The position numbers were made by a program, and so were the translations under genes. Under the pieces are notes generated by a model. It worked only from the letters and a program-made list of their open reading frames with translations, ran no database searches and was not told the DNA's origin. Positions 1 through 7,930 of a stretch of 64,000 nucleotides of DNA are shown here, one piece after another. How positions within the stretch are numbered: position 1 is the stretch's first letter; each line of letters opens with the position of its first letter. Source of the DNA: Gemmatimonadaceae bacterium (GTDB lineage: Bacteria > Gemmatimonadota > Gemmatimonadetes > Gemmatimonadales > Gemmatimonadaceae); contig WYBP01000008.1 in NCBI GenBank assembly GCA_011525845.1, forward strand, positions 186,001 through 250,000, written 5' to 3'.

Positions 1-1905
1 GCCGGCGGGGCGCCGCCCACCTCCCAGGCCACGCTCGATCGCGCGACGATCGAGCGCCGCTACATGGGCCAGGATGCCCCGCTCGCGCTGCAGGGCATGA
101 CCGGCGTCACCACGTCGTCCGACGCCGGGAGCTTCTCCGGATACAGCAGCCTCCGCCTGCGCGGGCTCGACCAGACACGGCTCTCGATCTCCCTCGACGG
201 CGTGCCGCTCAACGACCCGGAGGACCAGGTCCTCTACTTCTCGAACGTCCCCGACTTCATGAACTCGATGCAGTCGGTGCGGCTGCAGCGCGGCGTCGGT
301 GCGAGCGCGTTCGGGACGGCCTCGTATGCGGGATCGCTCAACTTCGAGTCCATCGCGATCGCGACCACGCCGCGGTTCGCCGAGGCGCAGCTCACGGGCG
401 GCTCCTGGGGCACCGGGCGCGCAAGCATCGAGGGGGCGACCGGGCTGCAGGGCGCGTGGGCCGGTTACGCGCGCGTCTCGGCGCAGGAGACCGATGGCTA
501 CCGCGAGCACTCGGGGAACCGTGCGCGCTCGGCGTTCGCCAGTCTCGGATGGTTCGGCGCGCGGGACGCCGTGAAGTTCACCGGCTTCGCCGGACGTTCC
601 CGCACGCAGCTCGCATACTATGCGCCGAGCGAGGCCGACCTCGCGGCGAATCCGCGGGTGAACGTGATGTCCCCGCTCGAGCGGGACGACTTCCACCAGG
701 AGATGGCGAGCCTGCAGCACACGCGCGCCATCGGCGCGGCGGCGACGCTCACCACCACGCTCTACCGGAACAGCGCGGCCGGCGCGTACGACGTGCTCGT
801 CGGCCCCGACCTCTGGAACTTCAACCTCGCGCACGTCTGGTACGGCGCGCTGAGCACCTTCACCTGGTCGCGGCCGGGGCTCGCCGTGGCCGCCGGGGCG
901 CACCTGAGCGACTACGCGCGCGATCACTTCCTCTTCGTCCGTCCCGACCTTGCCACGCGGGCCTACGACAACACCGGGCACAAGCAGGAGCAGAGTGCCT
1001 TCGGCAAGGTGACGCTGACGCGCGGCACGGTGGACTGGCATGCCGACGTCCAGCTCCGGCGCGCGGCCTTCCGCTACGTGCCGACGCCGGGGTCCTCGTT
1101 CGGCGAGCCGAGCGTCGACTGGACCTTCCTCGATCCCAAGGTCGGCGTGACGTGGCGCGCGCGGCCGGGGATCGCGCTCTTCGCCTCGCTCGGCCGGAGC
1201 GCGCGCGAACCGGCGCGCACCGACCTCTTCGCCGGCGCGGACGACGTGGACGATGCCACCGCGCCCGACGTGCTCCCGCTCGACCGGGTGCGCCCCGAGC
1301 GCGTCACCGACCTCGAGGTGGGTGCCCGCCTCACGTCGGCGCGGGCCACGGTGAGCGCCAACGCCTTCGTGATGCGCTTCCATGACGAGATCGCGCCGAT
1401 CGGGGCCATCGCGGTGACCGGGAGTCCGCTGCGCCAGAACGTCGGGCGGAGTGAACGGGTGGGCCTGGAGCTGGAGGGCTCCTGGCAGCCGCTCGACCGG
1501 GTGCAGGTGCACGGCAACGCGACGTTCATGCGGGCCCGCATCGCCGAGTTCACGGACGAGACGACCGCGACGACCTACCGCGATGTGCCACCGCTCCTCT
1601 CGCCGGCGGTGATCGCCAACGCCGAGGCGGTCTGGACCGCGCGCCTCGGGACCTTCACCGTCGCGCTGCGACACGTCGGCCGGTCACACCTCGCGAACGA
1701 CGGCAACGCCGCGCTCGTGACCCCCGCTTTCACGGTGGGAGATCTCAGCGCCGCGCTCCCCGTCGGACGTCACGCCCTTCGCGTGCAGCTGCAGAACGTG
1801 ACCGACGCACGCGCCTATACGAGCGGGTACACGGACGGTGCGACCCGCTACCTCTTCCCGCTCGCCGGACGGACGGTCCTCGCCACGGTCGTGCTCCGGT
1901 TCTAG
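1..1905 (+). CDS. TonB-dependent outer-membrane receptor, 5' end outside window
   Basis: The reading frame is open from base 1, so the signal peptide and any carboxypeptidase-like domain lie upstream; 634 residues are visible. The first ~110 visible residues are a plug domain (RLRGLDQTRLSISLDGVPLND, then a QRGVGASAFGTASYAGSLNF stretch). The rest alternates short polar turns with amphipathic strands, as expected of a 22-strand barrel, and ends in the TonB-receptor signature RTVLATVVLRF with a terminal Phe recognised by the BAM machinery. It would import a large substrate (siderophore, vitamin or glycan) across the outer membrane using TonB energy. The substrate cannot be told from sequence. 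The ATG at 64 is internal and not the start. A MarR regulator follows 9 bp downstream. Confidence 0.9.
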   Translation, partial: AGGAPPTSQATLDRATIERRYMGQDAPLALQGMTGVTTSSDAGSFSGYSSLRLRGLDQTRLSISLDGVPLNDPEDQVLYFSNVPDFMNSMQSVRLQRGVGASAFGTASYAGSLNFESIAIATTPRFAEAQLTGGSWGTGRASIEGATGLQGAWAGYARVSAQETDGYREHSGNRARSAFASLGWFGARDAVKFTGFAGRSRTQLAYYAPSEADLAANPRVNVMSPLERDDFHQEMASLQHTRAIGAAATLTTTLYRNSAAGAYDVLVGPDLWNFNLAHVWYGALSTFTWSRPGLAVAAGAHLSDYARDHFLFVRPDLATRAYDNTGHKQEQSAFGKVTLTRGTVDWHADVQLRRAAFRYVPTPGSSFGEPSVDWTFLDPKVGVTWRARPGIALFASLGRSAREPARTDLFAGADDVDDATAPDVLPLDRVRPERVTDLEVGARLTSARATVSANAFVMRFHDEIAPIGAIAVTGSPLRQNVGRSERVGLELEGSWQPLDRVQVHGNATFMRARIAEFTDETTATTYRDVPPLLSPAVIANAEAVWTARLGTFTVALRHVGRSHLANDGNAALVTPAFTVGDLSAALPVGRHALRVQLQNVTDARAYTSGYTDGATRYLFPLAGRTVLATVVLRF

Positions 1906-1914
1906 TTTCGGGGG

Positions 1915-2421
1915 ATGCCCAGCACCCCGCGTTCGCTCGCCGAGGAGTTGCAGCAGAGTCGTCCCTTCTCCTCGGTGTCGGAGGAGGCGGTCGTCGCGGT
2001 GCTCCGCACCGCCGCGCTGATGCGGCGGGCGCTGAGCCGGCGCATCGAATCGCGGGGGATCTCGGTCGCCCAGTACAACGTGCTGCGGATCCTGCGCGGC
2101 GCGGGCCCGGAGGGGTTGCCCACGCTCGCCGTGCGCGACCGGTTGATCGAGGAGGCGCCCGGCATCACGCGGCTGATCGACAAGCTGGAGCGTTCGCGGC
2201 TCGTCGCCCGCCTGCGGGACCGCGAGGACCGGCGCACGGTGCGGTGCCGGATCACGCCGGCGGGACTGGCGCTCCTGGACGAGCTGGAAGCGGGCGTGCG
2301 CGAGACGCACGGGCTGCTGACCGAGGCGCTGCCGCGGGCGGAGGAGCGCCGGGCGCTGGTGGCGCTGCTCGGGCGGGTGCGGGCGGTGCTTGGCGAGGAC
2401 GAGGCGCCGGAGCCGCGCTGA
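1915..2421 (+). CDS. MarR-family transcriptional regulator
   Basis: 168 residues. The central part is a MarR winged helix: an N-terminal helix with ALMRRALSRRIES, a recognition region SVAQYNVLRILRGAG, and the wing LRDREDRRTVRCRITPAG, where the DxR and T-x-x-G pattern is typical of the family. The C-terminal helix mediates dimerisation. It starts 9 bp after the TonB receptor gene, so it is probably co-transcribed and may regulate it; the ligand is unknown. The start ATG follows a GGGGG run directly, with no clear spaced ribosome site. Confidence 0.88.
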   Translation: MPSTPRSLAEELQQSRPFSSVSEEAVVAVLRTAALMRRALSRRIESRGISVAQYNVLRILRGAGPEGLPTLAVRDRLIEEAPGITRLIDKLERSRLVARLRDREDRRTVRCRITPAGLALLDELEAGVRETHGLLTEALPRAEERRALVALLGRVRAVLGEDEAPEPR

Positions 2422-2439
2422 CTCCGGACCGCTGGCGGG

Positions 2440-3972
2440 TCAGCGCTTCTTGCCCATGAACGACCCGAGGACCCCGCGCACCATCTGCCGGGCGATGGTG
2501 CTCCCGGTGGTGCGCGCCGCGCTCTTCATCACCAGGTCGAGCATCCCATCCCGCTTCCCGCCGCGCGGGCCGGTCGACCCGAAGATCAGCGCGCCCAGGC
2601 CACCGAGGACCGCGCCCGCGGCCCCGGCGCCCGCGGCGGCCGTCGCGCCCCGGCCGGCCCCCGACGCGCCTGCCGCAGGGGGGGCGGCCGCCGCGGCGGA
2701 CTCCGCACGCGCGCGGAGCAGCTCGAACGCGGACTCGCGATCCACCTCCTTCTCGTACACGCCGAACACGACCGAGCTGCGGATCAGCGCCGCGCGCTCC
2801 GCGGCCTCGATCGGCCCCATCTGCGACTCCGGCGCGTACATCCACGCGCGCTGTGTCACGCCGGGCGCGCCCTTGGCGTCCAGGAGCGAGACCAGCGCCT
2901 CGCCCACGCCGAGCTCGAGGATGACCTGCTCGATGTCGAGGTCGGGGTTCGGGCGCATGGTCTGCGCCGTGGCCTTCACCGCGCGCTGGTCGCGCGGCGT
3001 GAAGGCGCGGAGCGCGTGCTGCACGCGGTGCCCGAGCTGCCCCAGCACCTTGTCCGGGATGTCGACCGGGTTCTGCGTCACGAAGTAGACCCCGACGCCC
3101 TTGGAGCGGATGAGCCGCACCACGAGCTCGATCTTGTCGAGCAGCGCCGCGGGCGCGTCGGCGAAGAGCAGGTGCGCCTCGTCGAAGAAGAAGACCAGCT
3201 TCGGCTTCTCGGCGTCGCCCACCTCGGGGAGGTTCTCGTAGAGCTCGGAGAGGAGCCAGAGCAGCAGGCAGGAGTAGAGCCGCGGCTGCTGCATCAGCCG
3301 GTCCGCGGCGAGGATGTTCACCACGCCGCGCCCGTCCACGGTCTGGAGGAGGTCGTCGATGTTCAGCATCGGCTCGCCGAAGAAGCGCGCCGCGCCCTCC
3401 TCCTCGAGCTGCAGCAGGCCGCGCTGGATCGCGCCGATGCTCGCGCTCGACACGTTGCCGTACTGCGTCTTCACCTCGCTCGCGTTGTCGCCCAGGAACT
3501 GCAGCATCGCGCGGAGGTCCGCGAGGTTGAGGAGCAGCAGGCCGTTGTCGTCGGCCACGCGGAACGCCATCGTCAGCACGCCCTCCTGCGTCTCGTTCAG
3601 GTTGAGCAGCCGCGCGAGCACGAGCGGCCCCATGTCCGAGATCGTCGCGCGCACGGGATGCCCCTGCTCGCCGTAGACGTCCCAGAAGGTGACGGGACAG
3701 GCCGCGAAGTCGGGGGTCGGCAGCTTCAGCTTCTCGAGCCGTGCGGCGAGCTTCTCGCTCGCGCGCCCGGCCTTGGCGAGACCGCCGAGGTCCCCCTTCA
3801 CGTCGGCCAGGAAGACCGGCACGCCGATCCGGGAGAAGCGCTCAGCCATCACCTGTAAGCTGATGGTCTTCCCCGTCCCGGTGGCGCCGGTGACGCAGCC
3901 GTGGCGGTTGGCGAGGGCCGGGAGCAGGGCGAGGTCGCTGCTCCCGCGGGCGATGGTCAGGGGTTCGGTCAT
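2440..3972 (-). CDS. HerA-like ATPase (DUF853 / YjgR family)
   Basis: 510 residues. The Walker A motif GATGTGKT lies at about residues 29-36 and a Walker [13 protein letters not shown] near 258-268. An arginine-rich Ala/Gly region (~430-470) precedes a conserved C-terminal helix ending LGSFMGKKR. This is the architecture of DUF853 proteins (E. coli YjgR), relatives of the HerA/FtsK DNA-pumping ATPases whose own role is unproven. No NurA nuclease or Mre11/Rad50 gene is adjacent, which argues against the archaeal HerA-NurA resection complex. The gene is convergent with the MarR gene and 32 bp upstream of the HEAT/cyclophilin gene. Confidence 0.88.
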   Translation of the reverse strand: MTEPLTIARGSSDLALLPALANRHGCVTGATGTGKTISLQVMAERFSRIGVPVFLADVKGDLGGLAKAGRASEKLAARLEKLKLPTPDFAACPVTFWDVYGEQGHPVRATISDMGPLVLARLLNLNETQEGVLTMAFRVADDNGLLLLNLADLRAMLQFLGDNASEVKTQYGNVSSASIGAIQRGLLQLEEEGAARFFGEPMLNIDDLLQTVDGRGVVNILAADRLMQQPRLYSCLLLWLLSELYENLPEVGDAEKPKLVFFFDEAHLLFADAPAALLDKIELVVRLIRSKGVGVYFVTQNPVDIPDKVLGQLGHRVQHALRAFTPRDQRAVKATAQTMRPNPDLDIEQVILELGVGEALVSLLDAKGAPGVTQRAWMYAPESQMGPIEAAERAALIRSSVVFGVYEKEVDRESAFELLRARAESAAAAAPPAAGASGAGRGATAAAGAGAAGAVLGGLGALIFGSTGPRGGKRDGMLDLVMKSAARTTGSTIARQMVRGVLGSFMGKKR

Positions 3973-4004
3973 GTCCTGAAACTGTTAACCGCACCGCGCG
4001 GTGG

Positions 4005-5471
4005 CTACTCCCGCCGGCCCGCCTCCACCGCGATCCGGGCGATCCGCGCTCCCTCCAGGACGCCGTCCACCACGTCCATCCCCTCGACGACCTCCCCCCA
4101 GACGGTGTAATCCGCGTCGAGCCGGCGGTTGTCGCGGAGGTTCACGAACCACTGCGCGTCGCCGGTGTCGTGCCCGCGCGTGCTCATGCCGAGCGTGCCG
4201 CGCGCGTGCGAGACCCCGCCGAGCTCGTCGCGCAGGTAGCGGTCCGCGCCGACGTATTCGTTCGCGCCCGGGCTTCCCCCCTGGATGACGAAGTCGTGCT
4301 CGACACGGTGCCAGGTGAGTCCGTCGTAGTAGCCGCGTCGCACCAGCGCGAGCAATCGCGCACCCATGATCGGCGCCGCGTCGCCGCGCAGTCGCACCAC
4401 GAAGGAGCCGCCGCCGGATGCGGGATCCATCGTCACGCGCACGCGCACCTCGCGGCCGAGCGCGAGCGCGACCGCCTCCGCCGCCTCGTCGCGCGAGAGC
4501 GTCAGGCGGGTGGTGGGCGGGCGGTCGGCGTCGGGCGGGAGTCCCGCCGCGTCCAGGAGCGCCAGGCGCGCGTCCCGCGCCGAGGCGTTGTCGAGCGCGA
4601 CCAGCCGCTCGAACGCGGCGCGCGCGGCCGGGGCCACGTCCGGGCGCGGAGACCCCTTGAGCGCGATCGCGGCGACGCGCACCGCCTGCACGCCGCGCCC
4701 GTCGAGCGCGGCGAGGTAGGTCGCGTCCTCGGCGTGGCCCACCAGCTTCGCGAGCTGCTCGATCGCGGCCTCCGCCACGTTGTCGTCCGCGTCGCGCGCG
4801 AGCGTGCGCAGGGTCGCGGTGTCGGCGACCACGCCCGCCGCGCGGGCCGCGTACTGGCGCAGGCTCCAGATGGCGTGGGTCGAGACCCGGCGGACCCGCG
4901 GGCGCGCGTCCGCCGGGTGCAGGCGCGCGAGCGCGACCAGCGCCTGCGCGCTCCCCTGCCAGGGCACGGCGGAGGCCGTCGTCGTCGCGCTCGCCTGGTC
5001 GACCCATCCGCGCAGTGTCGCGACCGTCGCCGTGTCCCCCGCGCAGGGCTCGCGCAGGAGCGCGGCCGCGCGCATCCGCACCGGCCAGGACTCGTCCGCG
5101 AGGGCGCGGCCGAGTGCCGCGCAGTCCTCGCGCACCTGCGTGAGCGCGCGGAGCCGGAGCCGCCACGTCGGTTCGTCCCACGCCACGGGCGGCGGCAGCG
5201 GAGCGAGCGCGGTGCGCTGCACGAACTTGGGATCGGTGATCCGCCCGCGCGCGCGGAGCGCCAGCTCACGCACCCGCGCGTCGGCGTGTCGCGCGCCCTC
5301 GGCCAGCGCGGCGGCGGTGGAGTCCCGCGCGTCCTCGGCGAGCAGGATGCGGCCGACGAGCGCGGAGTCCGCCGACGTCAGGCCAGCAGCGGCCCCCTGC
5401 GCGAGGGAGGCACCGGACGGGATGACGAGCGTGACGAACGCGAGGATCACTCGAGCGGCGGGGCGGGGCAT
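4005..5471 (-). CDS. HEAT-repeat protein fused to a cyclophilin-type peptidyl-prolyl isomerase
   Basis: 488 residues from the ATG at 5471, chosen because it opens a signal peptide (PAARVILAFVTLVIPSGASLAQ); an open frame continues 67 codons upstream but looks non-coding. Residues ~40-330 are Ala/Arg-rich helical repeats of HEAT type (for example DDNVAEAAIEQLAKLVG). Residues ~345-488 are a cyclophilin domain with YYDGLTWHRVEHDFVIQGG and GTLGMSTRGHDTGDAQWFVN, which include the Arg, Phe and Gln residues of the active site. The product should be an exported isomerase or folding factor. The gene is divergent from the TIGR03546 gene, with only 75 bp shared between them. Confidence 0.85.
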   Translation of the reverse strand: MPRPAARVILAFVTLVIPSGASLAQGAAAGLTSADSALVGRILLAEDARDSTAAALAEGARHADARVRELALRARGRITDPKFVQRTALAPLPPPVAWDEPTWRLRLRALTQVREDCAALGRALADESWPVRMRAAALLREPCAGDTATVATLRGWVDQASATTTASAVPWQGSAQALVALARLHPADARPRVRRVSTHAIWSLRQYAARAAGVVADTATLRTLARDADDNVAEAAIEQLAKLVGHAEDATYLAALDGRGVQAVRVAAIALKGSPRPDVAPAARAAFERLVALDNASARDARLALLDAAGLPPDADRPPTTRLTLSRDEAAEAVALALGREVRVRVTMDPASGGGSFVVRLRGDAAPIMGARLLALVRRGYYDGLTWHRVEHDFVIQGGSPGANEYVGADRYLRDELGGVSHARGTLGMSTRGHDTGDAQWFVNLRDNRRLDADYTVWGEVVEGMDVVDGVLEGARIARIAVEAGRRE

Positions 5472-5534
5472 CAGGGCGCGGTCGGGGACGGTGGGGGGAG
5501 GGCCGGCACGGTCGCTAAGGTAGTGCACCCCGGA

Positions 5535-5546
5535 TACAATTGCCTG
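5535..5546 (+). promoter_or_regulatory. Candidate -10 box of a leaderless promoter
   Basis: TACAAT (5535-5540) matches the sigma-70 -10 consensus at five of six positions and is separated by exactly six bases from the ATG at 5547. The transcript would therefore start at or next to the start codon. The -35 position (about 5512-5517) is poor. Confidence 0.5.
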
Positions 5547-6059
5547 ATGCTCCTGCTGAAGTTCCTCCAGACGCTCGTCAAGGCGCTCAACTCCGACGGC
5601 ACCCCCGGCCAGGTCGCGGCCGGGATGGCGATCGGGCTCTGTTTCGGGCTCACGCCCCTGGTGAGCCTCCACAACCTCGTGGTGCTCGCCGTCGCGATGC
5701 TTACGACCGTCTCCTTCCCGGGCGTGATGCTCGGGTGGGCCGTCGCCCTGCCGGTCGGCTTCATGCTCGACCCGCTCTTCGACCGCGTCGGGCTCGCGCT
5801 GCTCACCTCGGACGCGCTCGCACCGCTCTTCACCTGGATCGTGAACACGCCGGTGGTCGCGCTCTCCCGACTGAACAACACGATCGTGCTGGGCAGCCTC
5901 GTCAGCTGGCTCCTCCTGCTGGTGCCGGCGTACTTCCTGTTCCGATTCCTCGTCTCGAAGTACCGCTCGGAACTCTACGCGCGCCTCGAGCGGAGCAAGG
6001 CGTTCCAGGCGATCCAGGCGTCGAAGCTCTGGAACGTCTACGAGCTCTTCCGCCCATGA
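5547..6059 (+). CDS. TIGR03546-family membrane protein
   Basis: 170 residues. Three or four hydrophobic segments are visible (about 20-75, 85-100 and 115-140), with GLCFGLTPLVSLHNLVVLAVAM near the N-terminus resembling the DUF2062 membrane fold. The family is uncharacterised and is defined by its habit of sitting next to a TIGR03545 gene, exactly as here: the stop codon TGA overlaps the next ATG. Both proteins probably act together in the inner membrane. The start is the ATG at 5547, which has a -10-like box six bases upstream and no ribosome site. Confidence 0.85.
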   Translation: MLLLKFLQTLVKALNSDGTPGQVAAGMAIGLCFGLTPLVSLHNLVVLAVAMLTTVSFPGVMLGWAVALPVGFMLDPLFDRVGLALLTSDALAPLFTWIVNTPVVALSRLNNTIVLGSLVSWLLLLVPAYFLFRFLVSKYRSELYARLERSKAFQAIQASKLWNVYELFRP

Positions 6060-7888
6060 CCTGGATCCGGTGGAAGGCGCTCCTCCCGCTCGCCGTGGTG
6101 CTCCTGCTCGTCGTGGGCGCTACGCTGCTCTTCCTGGACCCGGCGGTCCGGCGCGGCGTCGAGTACGCGGGCACCGAGGCGGTCGGGGCGAAGGTGGACC
6201 TCGCCTCGGCGGACGTGACGCTGCGCGAGGGCTCCATCGCGCTCCGTGGCCTCGCCGTCACCGATCCGGCGAAGCCGATGACGAACCTCTTCGAGGCGGA
6301 GGAGATCGTCTTCACGGTCGACCCGGTGCCGGCGCTCGAGCGCAAGGTCGTGATCGACACGATGGCGGTGCGCGGGCTCCGCTTCGGCACGCCACGCGCC
6401 ACCTCGGGCGCGCTCCCGGCACGCGCCGGCGCCGCCGGCGAGGGTCCCGGTGCCCTGCGGCGTGCGGTGGACGAGTGGCGCTCGCGCGTGCAGGTGCCGC
6501 CGATCGCCCTGAGCACGCTCACGCAGTCCGTGAACGTCGATGCGATCTCCGCGGACAGCCTCGCCACGCTCCGCGCCGCGCTGCACGCGCGCGCGTACGT
6601 CGACACCGCACGCGCCGCGCTCCTCGCCGACCTCCAGGCACTCGACCCGCGCCCGACGATCGACTCCGCGGAAGCCCTCGCGCAGCGCCTGCAGGGGGCG
6701 AGCCTGCGCACCCTCGGCATCGGCGGCGTGCGACAGGCGGTGACTGATGTCCGGCGCACCGTCACCGCACTCGGCCAGCTCGACGACCGGCTGCGCGCCT
6801 TCCAGGAGGAGACCCGCACCAACGCCAAGGGACTCACCCAGCGCCTCGAGGCGATCCCCGCCGCGCGCCAGGCCGACTATGCGTATGCGCGGTCGCTCCT
6901 CCGCCTCCCCACCTTCGACATCCCGTCCATCGGGCCCCAGCTCTTCAGCCCGGTCTTCGCCCAGCAGGTGGGGGAGGTGCTCTACTGGGCACGGCTCGTG
7001 GAGCGATACATCCCACCCGGCGTGCAGCGGCAGTTCAAGGCCGGCCCCTCGCGCGTGCGCGCCTCGGGCACCGACGTGCTCTTCCCGAAGGCGAACGTCT
7101 ACCCGGACTTCCTCGCGCGGCTCGCCGAGCTCTCGCTCACGATCGGCGGGGCGGACGCCGCGACGGGCGCCTACGCCGCGCGCGTCGAGGGGCTGACCAC
7201 GCAGCCGGCGGTGTACGGGCAGCCCACGCGCTTCGCCCTCTCGCGCACGGGAGGCCGCGTGGGGCCGCGCGACGTGAGCATCACCGGCTCGATGGACCAC
7301 CGGCGCGCTCCCGTGCAGGACGCGCTCGACGCGCGCCTCTCGGGGATCACGCTGCCAGTGGTGGCGATGCAGGGGATCGGGGCGCGCGTGGACCTGGGCG
7401 CGGGCCTCTCCGAGCTCCAGCTCCGCCGCACCGGCGATTCGCTCGACGGGCGGTGGCTCTGGCGCGCGCCGCGCGTCACGTGGATGCGCGACACGCTCGC
7501 ACAACCGCGGGCCACGACGGCGGCGCTCCGGCTCGTGGAGGACGCGCTCTGGCGCGCCGTGAGCCGGATCGACTCGGTGGAGGTCGAGGCCCGCTTCGAG
7601 GGACCGATCGACCGCCCCCGCCTCGGTATCCGCACGAACATCGCCTCCGCGGTCGGCAACGCGCTCCGCGACCAGCTGGGGGACGAGGTGCGGCGGGCCG
7701 AGCAGCAGGTCCGCGCGCGCGTGGACGCCCTCGTGGACGCGAAGGTCGCCGAGGCGCGCACCAAGGCCGACGAGGTGAAGGCCGAGGTGGAGGCGCGGGT
7801 CAGCGCCGAGCGCGCCCGGCTCGAGGCGCAGAAGGTCGCGCTCGAGGCCAAGCTGCGCGACCTGGTGCGGATCCCCGGGATCGGCTGA
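6056..7888 (+). CDS. TIGR03545-family protein (AsmA-like membrane-anchored periplasmic protein)
   Basis: 610 residues. One N-terminal membrane helix (~8-28, WKALLPLAVVLLLVVGATLLF) is followed by a region resembling AsmA-like beta repeats (VDLASADVTLREGSIALRGL). A long helical section covers ~200-300, and the C-terminal ~100 residues are a charged coiled coil (AEARTKADEVKAEVEARVSA). It overlaps the TIGR03546 gene by four bases (ATGA) and should be translationally coupled. TIGR03545 is uncharacterised. The AsmA resemblance hints at lipid transport or outer-membrane biogenesis, but that is inference from fold only. Confidence 0.82.
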   Translation: MTWIRWKALLPLAVVLLLVVGATLLFLDPAVRRGVEYAGTEAVGAKVDLASADVTLREGSIALRGLAVTDPAKPMTNLFEAEEIVFTVDPVPALERKVVIDTMAVRGLRFGTPRATSGALPARAGAAGEGPGALRRAVDEWRSRVQVPPIALSTLTQSVNVDAISADSLATLRAALHARAYVDTARAALLADLQALDPRPTIDSAEALAQRLQGASLRTLGIGGVRQAVTDVRRTVTALGQLDDRLRAFQEETRTNAKGLTQRLEAIPAARQADYAYARSLLRLPTFDIPSIGPQLFSPVFAQQVGEVLYWARLVERYIPPGVQRQFKAGPSRVRASGTDVLFPKANVYPDFLARLAELSLTIGGADAATGAYAARVEGLTTQPAVYGQPTRFALSRTGGRVGPRDVSITGSMDHRRAPVQDALDARLSGITLPVVAMQGIGARVDLGAGLSELQLRRTGDSLDGRWLWRAPRVTWMRDTLAQPRATTAALRLVEDALWRAVSRIDSVEVEARFEGPIDRPRLGIRTNIASAVGNALRDQLGDEVRRAEQQVRARVDALVDAKVAEARTKADEVKAEVEARVSAERARLEAQKVALEAKLRDLVRIPGIG

Positions 7889-7892
7889 GCGC

Positions 7893-7907
7893 GCGCGGTC
7901 CCCGCGC
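7893..7907. terminator. Possible hairpin between convergent genes
   Basis: GCGCGG and CCGCGC form a six-pair stem around TCC just after the TIGR03545 stop codon and before the end of the convergent peptidase gene. There is no T-run, so intrinsic termination is uncertain. Confidence 0.3.
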
Positions 7908-7930
7908 CCAGCCGGCGGTCTCGACCTCCG

